From an uncultured Clostridia bacterium (GTDB taxonomy: Bacteria; Bacillota; Clostridia; Oscillospirales; Acutalibacteraceae), in contig CALWVR010000019.1 in assembly GCA_944385105.1 (NCBI GenBank), forward strand, positions 1 to 39,637: 39,637 nucleotides of DNA, given 5' to 3'. Under the pieces are notes generated by a model. That model did not search any database, was not told where the DNA came from, and saw only the letters and a program-made list of their open reading frames with translations. Each line of letters starts with the position of its first letter. Position 1 is the first letter of the stretch. The position numbers and the translations under genes are program-made. This document shows, piece after piece, positions 26,191 through 36,937 of the stretch.

Positions 26191-27899
26191 ATGTCAACAA
26201 AATATATACAAGGGTTCTATAAGTCACTAGAGAAAGATAGTAATATATGTAAAAAACTCAGTTATAAAATGTTAGGCATAAGAAATGAAAGAGAATTAGA
26301 AAATTTTTTAAAACAGAAACAATGCCAATAGTAAAAGAAAAGAAATTAAATTTTGAATTACAAGCCTTTTTAGATTATGAAAAAGAACGCATAAACAAAT
26401 TGAGTCTAAATGATATTCAAGACGTAAAAGGAGGAATATCAATAAAACCACTTTTAAAAGCTGGAGGAATAATGTCAGTACTATTCTTAGGTGCAGATCT
26501 TGGAAATAGTACTCAAGTCCACGCAAATACACCTATTTTCTCAGTAACATCATCTACATATACAATTACTAGAGTCATAAAGCCTACAGATCAAGCTGGT
26601 ATAGAAAATGAGGACGAAATCAAAGCAAGATATAAATAAACATCAGACGAAGAGGCCTCAAACGAAACAGCATCAGATGAAATTGCATATGACGGATTAG
26701 CATCAAGTAAAACTACATCAGACGAAATACATTCAAGTGACTTATTTGAAGATAACGGTAGTGGAATTATAGTTCCTAAGTCAATTATTGGTGTCAAAGC
26801 AACGAGTATACTAGAAGAAAATTATAAATTTAAAGATAAAAAATATGTTGTAGAGGCTTTGAATCTAGTAGATCCATATATCAATAATATTACTGGAATT
26901 ACAGAAAACTTTCGATTCTTTAATGGAGAACTAACTAGTTTAGAAGCAAAAAGTAATAATTTAAATAAAAAATTAACTCGGCAGTATATTAAAGACCAAG
27001 GTGAACCTCATCTAAATTTTATTAAACAGCTTTTTCCATCACCAGCAGGAATACTTAGTATTGAAGGTGAAGGTGGATTTAAAAGTGAGTGTAATTCAGA
27101 TGCTAAACTTTTCGCAGACATCATATGCCATATTTATAATAAAGTACGGAAAAATAGAGAGCAAGCAATAGGATACCTCGATATTCTTTCAAATATCACA
27201 GAACAAAGTGATATAAGATATGTTCCACTTTCTACAGTACTTCATAAAAGTCCTACTAATAAAAACAACAAGTATATAATAAAAGTATTACAAAACTTTT
27301 TACCATTAGATAATTTCATTATAAAATCCGATAATACCTCTGATGAAAAACAATATAAATTAATAGATAATTTCGACAAATGCTTTAAAGGAGTATTAAG
27401 GCTTCTAAGTTCAGGTACAAAAATGTTAGAACAAGAGATTCCCTTTAGTGAAGACTTAAAACAAGGTAAATTTTTGCCGAAGTATACAGTAGAAAAAATG
27501 TTATTATCTTATTTTCTAGAAGGTCAAGAAAATGAAAAAGCAAACAATAGCATTGACGCATTCTACAGGCGAATTTCACAAGAGCTTAACATAACGTCAG
27601 AGTACAATGATAATTACGAAGAAAAGTTAAAGAAAAGCATCACAGATTTAAAAAATAGCAATGAAATTTTAAAAAATGTACAGTATAACAATAATAGTCC
27701 TTATAAAAATGAGACTAAGCCAAATTCTATTTCATATGCAATATCAGAAGTTGACAAAAACGGAAACGTTTATTTCCAAAATAAGTTGTTTCAAGGCTAT
27801 GCTGATACAACAGTACGTCATATAATAAATCTATTGTGCTACAATAAGTACAATCAATGGTATAATCTATTTCCAAAAACTTCAGAGGAATTAAAATAA
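26191..27899 (+). pseudogene. Broken Nif11-leader giant-protein gene
   Basis: This is a paralogue of the first half of the 1531-residue repeat protein, disrupted twice. The ATG at 26191 encodes YIQGFYKSLEKD and runs to a premature TAG at 26329. Removing one base too few or many in the A-run at 26310-26313 (one A appears deleted) restores the frame to MPIVKEKKLNFELQAFLDYE, a leader ending DVKGG, then a hydrophobic segment ending VHA. A second lesion is an in-frame TAA at 26637, inside an acidic Ser/Glu-rich linker with repeats such as TASDEIA and TTSDEIH. Homology continues (NYKFKDKKYVVEALNLVDP..., FLPLDNF..., YTVEKMLLSYFLE) to FPKTSEELK, where it stops at 27899. The leucine-rich repeats are missing, and a segment of about 85 residues before FLPL is absent relative to the paralogue. 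Confidence 0.85.
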
Positions 27900-28454
27900 G
27901 TTTTTCTAGTTTTTTCATGCCATACAAAAAGACAATACTCAGCATCTAATTAAAGATTCTGAGTACATTAATCTACTGTCTTATTTATTATTAGAATCAT
28001 TTATTTTGTATCTTTTCTAAGATTTTCTATACCAGTTATTCTGTATACAACTCAAGGAGTATAGCAGATATTGGCTTACTTTATATTTTGCTCCATAATA
28101 TATGTATAACTGAAGAAATATATCAATATTTATAAATGCTTTTATTCATTTATCTTGCTAGCCTTTTCAGCATCCAATATAATTAAAATTATTATTGCGA
28201 TACAAAGTAAATTATATAGCTTTGATCAAATTACTTCATCTTTTTCTGATACAATATATAATTATTGACTATTACTTATAATCCTTAAGTCTTTTTAACT
28301 TTGCTACGATATAAAAAATACACCCAGCATTTTCAAGTAAAACCTGGGCATATTTATATGTTACTTTTTATTAAATTTTATTTAATATACCTTTCATTGC
28401 ATAAGGCATTAAATTCTTATTATTTCTATAATAATGATCTTTACTACGAATATT
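27900..28454. other. Intergenic region between convergent paralogues
   Basis: No gene is seen here. It contains two hairpins: TACTCAG/CTGAGTA at 27936-27965 with a short T run on the minus side, and the terminator at 28313-28348. Confidence 0.5.
28313..28348 (-). terminator. Probable terminator of the repeat-protein gene
   Basis: On the minus strand CCCAGGTTTT pairs with AAAATGCTGGG (one mismatched pair) and is followed by TGTATTTTTTAT. It lies about 107 bases past the stop of the gene at 28455-33050. Confidence 0.6.
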
Positions 28455-31400
28455 TTAATTGACTTTTACCCACTTAAATACAGTTATTTGAAATTCATCA
28501 ATATCAACATTTGGAATTATAATTGTTTTAAGATTCACACATCTATTAAATACCAATTCTCCAATATCATAAGCTGATAAACTACCCTTAACACTAAATT
28601 CCTTAAGATTGATACAATTATCGAATGCAAAGTTAGAAATTGTTAAGCTTGTTTTGTTTGCTACTAATTCAAATCTAGTAAGGGACCTGCATCTAGCAAA
28701 CGCATTTACATATATAATTAAACTTTTAATACCTTCTGGAATTGCAAATTTGTTAAGGCTTTCACATTCAAAGAACGCGTTTTTACCTATAATTAAATTT
28801 TCTATTGTTGCTGAAAATGTAACACTTCTAAGACTCTTGCACTCTTCAAATGCATAGTCACTTATTAATAAAGTTTCCAACTTACATTTAACATTAAACT
28901 CTTCAAGTGAACTACAGCCAGCAAATGCAAAATTGTCTATAGATAAACTTTTAACTTTTTCTGGAACAGTAAAGCTCTCAAGAACTTTACTATTCTCAAA
29001 CGCATAATTTTTTATCATTAAAGTCTCCAAATTATCTTCATTATTAAAATTTCTAAGTGAGCTACAGCCTGAGAATGCAAAATTACATATATTTAAATAT
29101 TTAACACTTTCCGGAATTACAATATTTTCAAGTTTTTCACATAGTGAAAACGCATAGTCACTGATCGTCAAAGTTTCGAATTCACCTTTAATGTTAACGT
29201 CTTTAAGTGAGGTACATGATGCAAACGCATAACAGCCTATAATTAAATTGGTTACGCTTTTTGGAACAGTAAAATTTTTAAGATTAGTACAATCATGAAA
29301 CGCACTTTGGTCTATAGTTAAAGTTGCAACTCCTTCTGGAATTACAAATTTCTTAAGATATACACAATGCTCAAACGCACTTTTATCTATATTTAAATTT
29401 ATAAGATCTTTTGGAATCACAAATTTTTTAAGCTTTTTACATTTCATAAATGCACTGCACGCTATATTTAAATTTTTAACAACTCCTAGAATTTCAAATC
29501 TTTCAAGTTCTATACAGTCATAAAATGCTTTACTGCCTATAGTAAAATTTGTAAGATTAGACTTAATTGTAAAAGTGCGAATTGAACACTCCCCAAATGC
29601 ACAGTTTCCTATGTTTAAAGTTGTAACGCTTTCTGGAATTATAAATTTACCAAAATTCACGTCATCAGTCTGGCTGCTATTAAAATATTCACACTCGTAA
29701 AACGCTTTTGCACCTATATTCAAAGTTGTAACAGCAGCTGGAAAAACAAATCTTCTAAGATTTTCACAGTACTCAAACGCACTGTCATCTATATTTAAAA
29801 TTTTAACACTTGCTGGAACTATAAATTGACTAAGTTGCAAACATCCATAAAACGCACTATTACCTATATCTAAAGTTTCAAATCCATCTTCAATGTTAAA
29901 TTCTTCAAGTTTCTCAAATTCAGTAAAGGCATATGGGGCTATTCCATTTACATCGTATGATTTACCATCTATGATTACGTGACGTGGTAAAGTAAACTTA
30001 GTAATATTGCTATCCATTGGATAAAGATCTACCGTTTCTTTTCCATCTTTATCAATAATCAAATAGTAGTAGTCCATTTCTCCGATTTTAGTAGCATTTG
30101 CAATATTGTGCCTATATAAAAATTCCCCGAAAGTTTCACCTAAATAAAGGAAGTTATTTTTTATAAATTCAAAGTCCATCCCTTTAATGTAATTTTGAAT
30201 TATATAATCTTTAAGGCTTGTCTCTTTCCCATTACCCAAAGAAACTTGAATATCTAGTTTATCTAAGTCAAACTTGTTGGCCTTATATTCACTCATTATA
30301 GTCATATAATCAGTCTCACCCTGAACAGCTTTTAAAAATTTCAATGCTCTATAATTATTATAATAGTTTGATGAAAGAACAATATCTTCAAAAAACTTTT
30401 CATTAACTCTATCTTCATTAAACTCAAGATAAAACTGATCCAAAGCATCAGAATAAAATCCATTGAACAATGAAAGGCCTAATTTTTTAACTCTACATCC
30501 AAAGTGACATGCAAGGATTTCAGACATTTCATCATCATTTAAAAAATTCATCATATAAATATTGTCTATGTTAATTTCTTTTAAAGGGTTATGATACACA
30601 GCTGCATGATGAATATCCTGAACTAAATTAAATTCATTGCTATTACCTTCGATACTAAAATCACCATATAATTCCATTAAAAATGAATTCATTTGATTTG
30701 CTACAACATTATCAACCTGTCCTAATAGACCATAAACTTTTTTTATCGTATCTGCTACATAAAACTCGTTATTTATTTTCATTCCTTTTAAACTATCTAT
30801 CGCTTCTTTTGCAGTTTCTTGACTTTCTTCTGTTCCTAAATTAAGTGCTTTTGCAATATTATAGGTTAACTTTAATGAATTTAAAAGTCCGGAAGTAAGT
30901 TCATAATTAATTTTTACATATGAATTTTTATAGTACCCTTTTTTTAAGTTATCCTCTTCGTTAAGATTACTAATAGCATAGTTCCATAAACTTCTTGTTA
31001 CCAAGTCAGAAGCGTCAGCGCCAACTTCTTCCTGATGTAAAAAAAATATTTGCAGTCTAGTCTTAAAATCATAAAAAGTTACTGAGCGATCTCCCGTACT
31101 ATTTATCGCATTCTTTACTTCACTTAACTTCTCAGCCAAAGCGGCTCTTTCCTCTTTACTTTTTGGCAATACCTTGTTCCATCCTTCGCTTTTATCATAG
31201 CACAGTAAATTTATAACATGGCGTACTGTTATATCGGCACAGTCTGCAAACTTTCCACCTTGAAATCTAACTGTACCATCGTTGACTTTTGATATTTGAT
31301 ATGTATCTCCGTTTGCAACAGTTGCACTTTTATATGGGCTATTATACGCATATTTTATCTTTTTTAAAAATTTATTACGATTCTTCAAATCTACAACATC

Positions 31401-33050
31401 TTTATATAAATCTGCGTAATAGTAAACTTCATCTTCTGATGAGCTTTTAAGCTTTTCTTCAATTCTTCTATAGAATGAGTCAATACTAGCCTTGGCTTCT
31501 TTTTCTTCTTGAATTTCTAGAAAATAAGACATCAACATCTTTTCCACTGTATACTTTGGAATAATTTCCCATGGCGTTATGCCCCCTTTGCATTGTCCCT
31601 CTTGTTTTATCATATTGGCTCCAAAATTTAGAAGTTTCAATACTCCCTTAAAACGCTTATCAAAGTCACCTATCAATTTATATTTCATCTCTTTACTACT
31701 ATCAATGTTATTGTTGTCATTATTGTCATTATTATTGTTAGAGTTAATAGGTAATTCAAAAAAATTCTCTAATGGTAAAAAGTTCTGCAATGCTTTTATT
31801 ACATCTCCTCCTGTTACCTTACCTCGTCGTTGCGTTTTTCTATTATAGTATTGTTTGAGTGAAGCAAAGACATTTTCATCTTGACTTTTCGGATTTATAA
31901 GTTTCAATAGGCTAGATACAGTAAAACTAACTGGTTCGTCACACCCAAAGGCTCTCCACGCCTTTATGCAATTAACAATGTTGCCATCATCACTAAAAAT
32001 AATTTTCAATTTTGAGGTATTATTCAATATGCCATATATTTTTGAAAAAACTAGAGCTTTTCTTATTTCATCTTTTGTTGTCACTTCTGATAGTATCTCA
32101 AGGTCCTTCTTTGACTGTTCCATATTTTCTCTTACTTCATTGTGAAAATAGCACACAACATCTGCTAAAAATTTAGCGTCTGGATTACACTCATTCTTAA
32201 ATCCACCCACACCTCCAACATTCAGCTTACCCGATGATGAAGGAAAAAGTTTTTTCATAAATTCTAAAGAATCATCACCTTGATCTTTCACATAAAATCG
32301 AGTTTCTTGCTCATTTGCATTTTTGCTTTTTATTTCTAAGTTCTTTATTGCACCATTATAAAGTCGATAGTTTTCCGTAATTCCAGTAATATTATTAATA
32401 CATGGATCAACTAAATTTAAAGCTTCTATAACATATTTTTTATCTTTAAACTTATAGCTTTCCTTTATAATATCATCTGTTGTCTCTGTTATTTCTTCAA
32501 TAGGCTGCTCAAAACTTTCTTCATTGATGTCCTCTTGATTTGTAGACTTTTCCTTGCTAGTCTCCATTGCTTCATCTCTTGATATCTCATCTCCTGATAT
32601 TTCAATTCCAAAATCATCAAAAATATCATCTACATGTGTTTTATTCTGACGCTTAGAATCTTCATCCTTAGTAATTTTATCTGTAGACTCCGTTACTGCA
32701 GAGAGCGGAACCGTCGCATCTGTTCGAGTACTATTTCCCAATCCAGCACCTAAAAATAATATCGACATTATCCCTCCAGCTTTTAAAATTGGTTTTGCCG
32801 ATATTCCTCCTCTTACATCTTTAATATCTTTTAAATTCAAATTGCTCATAGTTTCCTCTTCATAATCTAAAAAGTCCTGTAATTCAAGATTTAATTTCTT
32901 TTCTTTTACTATTGGCATTACTTCTGTTTTTAAAAAATTTTTCAAATCCTCTTCGTTTTTAATTTTTAATACCTTCTCGCTTAATTCCTTACATCTTCCA
33001 TCATTTTTTTCCAGCAACCCATAAAACCCTTGTATATCTTTTATTGCCAC
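28455..33050 (-). CDS. Giant protein: Nif11-like GG leader plus BspA-like repeats
   Basis: This is a 1531-residue protein. I chose GTG 33050 because GAGGAGG lies 8 bases upstream and the paralogue at the left edge starts at the same point; the frame is open 21 codons further. Residues 3-82 form a Nif11-like leader (IQGFYGLLEKND, MPIVKEKK, LQDFLDYEEE, LKDIKDVRGG) with a double-glycine site at 81-82. Directly after it comes a basic/hydrophobic stretch (KPILKAGGIMSILFLGAGLG) that looks like a Sec signal ending TDA. Then follow an acidic linker (about 120-215), a long helical region of no known family (about 215-1040) and about 20 BspA-type leucine-rich repeats to the end. BspA repeats typically mediate surface binding. 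It is probably exported and surface-exposed, but which of the two signals is used is unclear. Confidence 0.85.
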   Translation of the reverse strand: MAIKDIQGFYGLLEKNDGRCKELSEKVLKIKNEEDLKNFLKTEVMPIVKEKKLNLELQDFLDYEEETMSNLNLKDIKDVRGGISAKPILKAGGIMSILFLGAGLGNSTRTDATVPLSAVTESTDKITKDEDSKRQNKTHVDDIFDDFGIEISGDEISRDEAMETSKEKSTNQEDINEESFEQPIEEITETTDDIIKESYKFKDKKYVIEALNLVDPCINNITGITENYRLYNGAIKNLEIKSKNANEQETRFYVKDQGDDSLEFMKKLFPSSSGKLNVGGVGGFKNECNPDAKFLADVVCYFHNEVRENMEQSKKDLEILSEVTTKDEIRKALVFSKIYGILNNTSKLKIIFSDDGNIVNCIKAWRAFGCDEPVSFTVSSLLKLINPKSQDENVFASLKQYYNRKTQRRGKVTGGDVIKALQNFLPLENFFELPINSNNNNDNNDNNNIDSSKEMKYKLIGDFDKRFKGVLKLLNFGANMIKQEGQCKGGITPWEIIPKYTVEKMLMSYFLEIQEEKEAKASIDSFYRRIEEKLKSSSEDEVYYYADLYKDVVDLKNRNKFLKKIKYAYNSPYKSATVANGDTYQISKVNDGTVRFQGGKFADCADITVRHVINLLCYDKSEGWNKVLPKSKEERAALAEKLSEVKNAINSTGDRSVTFYDFKTRLQIFFLHQEEVGADASDLVTRSLWNYAISNLNEEDNLKKGYYKNSYVKINYELTSGLLNSLKLTYNIAKALNLGTEESQETAKEAIDSLKGMKINNEFYVADTIKKVYGLLGQVDNVVANQMNSFLMELYGDFSIEGNSNEFNLVQDIHHAAVYHNPLKEINIDNIYMMNFLNDDEMSEILACHFGCRVKKLGLSLFNGFYSDALDQFYLEFNEDRVNEKFFEDIVLSSNYYNNYRALKFLKAVQGETDYMTIMSEYKANKFDLDKLDIQVSLGNGKETSLKDYIIQNYIKGMDFEFIKNNFLYLGETFGEFLYRHNIANATKIGEMDYYYLIIDKDGKETVDLYPMDSNITKFTLPRHVIIDGKSYDVNGIAPYAFTEFEKLEEFNIEDGFETLDIGNSAFYGCLQLSQFIVPASVKILNIDDSAFEYCENLRRFVFPAAVTTLNIGAKAFYECEYFNSSQTDDVNFGKFIIPESVTTLNIGNCAFGECSIRTFTIKSNLTNFTIGSKAFYDCIELERFEILGVVKNLNIACSAFMKCKKLKKFVIPKDLINLNIDKSAFEHCVYLKKFVIPEGVATLTIDQSAFHDCTNLKNFTVPKSVTNLIIGCYAFASCTSLKDVNIKGEFETLTISDYAFSLCEKLENIVIPESVKYLNICNFAFSGCSSLRNFNNEDNLETLMIKNYAFENSKVLESFTVPEKVKSLSIDNFAFAGCSSLEEFNVKCKLETLLISDYAFEECKSLRSVTFSATIENLIIGKNAFFECESLNKFAIPEGIKSLIIYVNAFARCRSLTRFELVANKTSLTISNFAFDNCINLKEFSVKGSLSAYDIGELVFNRCVNLKTIIIPNVDIDEFQITVFKWVKVN
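28480..29945 (-). repeat. About 20 BspA-like leucine-rich repeats (coding)
   Basis: Within the giant protein a unit of about 23 residues recurs: AF..C..L..F.(I/V)P..V..L.I, for example SAFEYCENLRRFVFPAAV, SAFHDCTNLKNFTVPKSV and NAFFECESLNKFAIPEGI. On the DNA level this gives a 69-75 bp periodicity. The hallmark is AF followed by a Cys, as in LRR_5/BspA arrays. Confidence 0.88.
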
Positions 33051-33850
33051 TAAAGGTTCCTCCTCTTTAATCATCTTTTGTAAGATTATAATATATTTTA
33101 TAATTTTTGTCAATGTGTAAAGCTCGCTTTTACCTACTTATCTTATACTGTAATATAAACAAACTAAGGAAAATTACTTATAAAATAAAAAATACAAAAA
33201 TTAAGGAAGTTTTAAATAAGTGACAATACATTCTTAATAGTCTATTGGTATATACTACAAAAAGTTTCTTTAGAAGCACGCCAAAGGTCTCTATTAAATT
33301 GCCATGCTTATTTCCAAGTAAATGACAGAAAATACGCTCTAACAAACCATTAATACAAGCCTTTCTAATAAATCGAAAATATTCTATTATTAAAAAAGTT
33401 ATATAGAAGAATTTTGAATTTACTAATAAAATTATTATATACTAAGGGTAATAATCTTTTTTTAAGTAATAAAGTCAAAATCTTTTATAAAATTATAATG
33501 AACTAAAAGTTTTAATTCGTGCAGCAAAAAATTTATATAAGTGATTTTTACGAGCAAAAAGATAATGTTGCATAAAGTCACTATCAACTCTTTAATAAAT
33601 TAAAAACTTATCATATTATAAAGGGAATATTATTAAAAGAAACCTTTGACCTAATACTCCCTATATCCACAACTATTTAACTATGAAACACCCATCATAA
33701 TAATACCCAAAAAGGGTTAGGCAATAAATATCTACATAGAGTTTAATAATTCCTCCATTATTCTAGTTTAAGTTTTTATTTAATACTATTTATAAAAATA
33801 AAAGACAGCTTTACAAAATAAATCTATAACCAACTAAGAGGAGACTTTTA
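33051..33850. other. Divergent intergenic region
   Basis: No gene is supported in about 800 bases. The site GAGGAG of the downstream membrane-protein gene lies at 33838-33843. The rest is AT-rich with no clear hairpin, riboswitch or RNA. Confidence 0.5.
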
Positions 33851-35812
33851 ATGGAAAAACACAAGATTTTATTTGATAGAAATTTATTATCTACTTTTTT
33901 GGGTGCAATATCTTTGTTTTCAGGATTCTTATTTCTATATTTAGTGACTAATTCAACCCCAGACAATATACTCTACTATTTCAATTCACAAAATAAAAGA
34001 AATTTACAACTGTATGTAATCACAATATTAATAACTTTATTAACTTTCATTATTTTTTGCCTATGCTTCAAAAATAGACTTTCAAAAGAAAATAAATCTG
34101 AAACATTAAAACTATCAAAACTTGTTAGCATATTATTGTTTATTACTTTACTTTCTATAGGATTCTTCTTACTTTATGATTTATTTTTCAAAAATGAAGA
34201 TTACTTCTATGGCTATGTAAAAAAATTCCCCTTGTGGTTTACCTTACCAATAATCTCATTATCTATTTTCTTAATATATTACAAGGCTTTAAATGAAACA
34301 AATTCTCAAAGTAAAAATTATGGGTTATTTTCATTGTATATTATCCTAGCATTCCTAAATACTACAAAGTATTCTATTACTAATACTTTTGCATCAAAAT
34401 ATGCTCTTTATCATTGCAATGCTGTCACTCAAACCATATATAATGTGCATTATAATACCCCTTTTAATGAACTTACATCTGGAATTTATGGCCACTATGC
34501 TTTATTTTTTAAGCCATTTACAATGATTTTCGGTGTCAGTCCTATTTCCATTGCAGTAATTATAGGTGCGGTTGGTTTTCTAACCTCTATTTTCTCTTTT
34601 ACAACAATACATCTAATTATTAATTCGAACACACTCAGGGCTATTTCTGCAATTTCCCTAGCATTTTTTGTAAACGTCATTGGTGAGACATATTGGCAAA
34701 CAATGCCGATAAGGTGGTTTTTTCCTACTTTTATACTTTTATTTTGCACTTTTTACGAAAAAAAACAGTTAAACTTATTTACAGTAAAAAATTATATCCC
34801 GGGTTTCTTGCTTTGCAGCCTTGCAATACTTTGGGAAACGGAAAGTGGCATATTCGTCGCTATGGTATGGGCTTGCTTTTGTATTTTACGATTTATTAAA
34901 GTGAAGGGTTTGACTTTTTTTCACTTCATTAGGCTAACCTTTATTCATATTTTTGCAATTGCTTGTGAAATACTATTTGCTATGATCTTAATGAATATTT
35001 ATAACCTCTGCGTAGGAGGAACTATAGAGAAAAAATCATTCTTTTTTCCACTATTTTTAGATTTTGTAAACGTGCTCCAAACCGAGTTGAAGTTTGGCAA
35101 TATGTATTATATATATGCAATAGCAGTATTTATGTGTTGTTTATTATGGGCATGTGTACAAGTATTTTATTATAGAACTAGTTATAATAATATGTCATGT
35201 TCTATTGCTGCAATAAGTTTAATGGGGCTTGCTATGTTAACCTACTTCATCAATCGTACAGCTGCAGGTGTATGTAATGCCTATATACAAATTATTATGT
35301 GCAACTGCATATTAGCAAACGCATTTATTGTGCCTTTGAAAAATTTCATTAAGGAACAAAGAAGCTCAATTTATGATATTACTAAAACTGCTGTAGGAAC
35401 TTTTTCTACATTTGTTTTAACAATTATAGTCGTATTTAGTACGTATACCTTACCCAAAACTGAAGAAAGATTTGCAAGAGGAGATTATGATATTGAAGGA
35501 CTATATAAATTAGCAGAAGAAATTAAACTTGTTGTCCCCAAAAACACTTATGCAATAGGTATTGGAACAACAGATATATACGGTATAATGGGCTGGGATA
35601 CGCAGTATCATATGAGAGATTTTGCCGATTTGCCAAGTGGAGGTTTAGAAAAAGAAATTATGAACGTTATAAAAAGTGATTTGGCTAAAAGAGATGACGT
35701 ATTTGTTGGTCAAGGTGAATATTCTCTTCTCTCCTCAGACTTTGAGTTAATAAAAGAATTCACATTTTACGGTCAGCCCTATGGTTACTTTCATAGAGAA
35801 AACACAAAGTAA
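33851..35812 (+). CDS. Polytopic membrane protein, possible GT-C glycosyltransferase
   Basis: This 653-residue protein starts at ATG 33851, 7 bases after GAGGAG. About 13-15 hydrophobic helices fill the first 560 residues, and a soluble domain of about 100 residues closes it (EERFARGDYDIEGLYKLAEE, AIGIGTTDIYGIMGWDTQYH). An extracellular-looking loop after helix 5 (HCNAVTQTIYNVHYNTPFN, GIYGHY) and the WETESG loop resemble lipid-linked-sugar transferases of the GT-C fold, but no diagnostic motif is certain. It stands alone, in the opposite direction to both neighbours. It could take part in envelope glycosylation with the exported sugar enzymes at 18-24 kb; this is inference. Confidence 0.7.
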   Translation: MEKHKILFDRNLLSTFLGAISLFSGFLFLYLVTNSTPDNILYYFNSQNKRNLQLYVITILITLLTFIIFCLCFKNRLSKENKSETLKLSKLVSILLFITLLSIGFFLLYDLFFKNEDYFYGYVKKFPLWFTLPIISLSIFLIYYKALNETNSQSKNYGLFSLYIILAFLNTTKYSITNTFASKYALYHCNAVTQTIYNVHYNTPFNELTSGIYGHYALFFKPFTMIFGVSPISIAVIIGAVGFLTSIFSFTTIHLIINSNTLRAISAISLAFFVNVIGETYWQTMPIRWFFPTFILLFCTFYEKKQLNLFTVKNYIPGFLLCSLAILWETESGIFVAMVWACFCILRFIKVKGLTFFHFIRLTFIHIFAIACEILFAMILMNIYNLCVGGTIEKKSFFFPLFLDFVNVLQTELKFGNMYYIYAIAVFMCCLLWACVQVFYYRTSYNNMSCSIAAISLMGLAMLTYFINRTAAGVCNAYIQIIMCNCILANAFIVPLKNFIKEQRSSIYDITKTAVGTFSTFVLTIIVVFSTYTLPKTEERFARGDYDIEGLYKLAEEIKLVVPKNTYAIGIGTTDIYGIMGWDTQYHMRDFADLPSGGLEKEIMNVIKSDLAKRDDVFVGQGEYSLLSSDFELIKEFTFYGQPYGYFHRENTK

Positions 35813-36829
35813 ACATCCATTAATATATTAATAAACTTTGTTCTTAATAGATATTAGGTCTAAACCAAGATGCGTTCAACTTCCTATAAATGGACTATTC
35901 AAAAAATTCATTCATACTAATTTAGGAATATTAGCGTTAGCCAAGCTTCAAGGAAACCTACTGTATTTGGTTTGTAAAACTAAATCAGAAGTCTTGGTTA
36001 TAAAGTCTAAATCTTCATCTATAAACTTAAAATACCAAAGTCACCTGTCTCATTATTTTCATTAGATAAGTTCCATGACTTATTCTATATTTTTCCTTCA
36101 CCTATAGTTTTATATATAAAAAAACCTTTTTAATATGGTACTCACATTCAGCATAAGGCTAACCCCCTAAATTTTTAGAAATATTTCTTGGTCAGTATAC
36201 CTAATTACTTCAGTGGTAGTTTGATCTATAGTTTCTCATGAAGTCTTTGCACTAGATACAAAGGTTTTAGTAAAAGGAGCAACTAAATATAAGAACTATG
36301 CAAAGAGCTAATGTAAAAAATGAGTTACTAAAATTCATTTTATAAACTTGAAACTTCTTTCTTAGTAATTCTATTGTTATGTTATGCATGTTCAAATCGT
36401 TGCACCTCCGTTTATTTGTTGTAACTATTATTTATCAATATAATAAAACAAAGTTGCTCTTTGAAATTATTTATGATTTTAAAAAGTATACTTACATTTA
36501 CGCAAGTATACTTTTGCTTACACTAAGGGCTCTACTAATAAGCATATTAATAAGTACGTAAACCACACTAATCATATATCATAGGATATTTCACCACTTT
36601 CCCTCTATTTTCAAGAAAGGTAAAAGCTCTGCATAAGAATACTAAACACAAATTACCTTTAAAAGGATATCAAATTTATATATATAAGAAAATTCGAAAT
36701 AAGAATTACATTTGCAACAACCACAAATTACGTTTATTCCATATCCTACCGGTAATATCTTTATTCCAAATAGTTGAAAAGAATCTTAAAACTTAAATTG
36801 CGAAAATTAAAATGTTAATAAAAACAAAA
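35813..36829. other. Gene-free AT-rich stretch
   Basis: About 1 kb with no supported gene. Short open frames on the plus strand (near 35838-36065 and 36379-36561) lack binding sites and family resemblance. No terminator is obvious after the membrane-protein gene. The sequence may be decayed coding DNA. Confidence 0.5.
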
Positions 36830-36854
36830 GCCCAAGATGCATTTGCATCCTGGC
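36820..36854 (-). terminator. Terminator of the toxin-immunity array
   Basis: On the minus strand GCCAGGATGCA (36854-36844) pairs with TGCATCTTGGGC (36841-36830) around an AA loop, with one small bulge, and is followed by TTTTGTTTTT. It lies about 85 bases after the last barstar gene. Confidence 0.85.
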
Positions 36855-36937
36855 ACTATCTTATACAGTATACCAATAGTTGCATGAGAAAACTAAAATA
36901 ACGTAGGGTTAAGTTAGTTATAATATTTACAACTATA

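Noticed and set aside
26322-26639. A separate 105-residue Nif11-type peptide gene
   Set aside because: Sequence homologous to the giant protein continues both upstream and downstream in the required frames, so this is an internal piece of a broken long gene rather than a small precursor.
35838-36065. 75-codon plus-strand frame after the membrane-protein gene
   Set aside because: No binding site and no recognisable family. I looked for transposase-like wording on both strands and found none that holds together.
36379-36561. 60-codon plus-strand hydrophobic frame
   Set aside because: AT-rich sequence gives such Leu/Ile-rich frames by chance, and there is no Shine-Dalgarno site.
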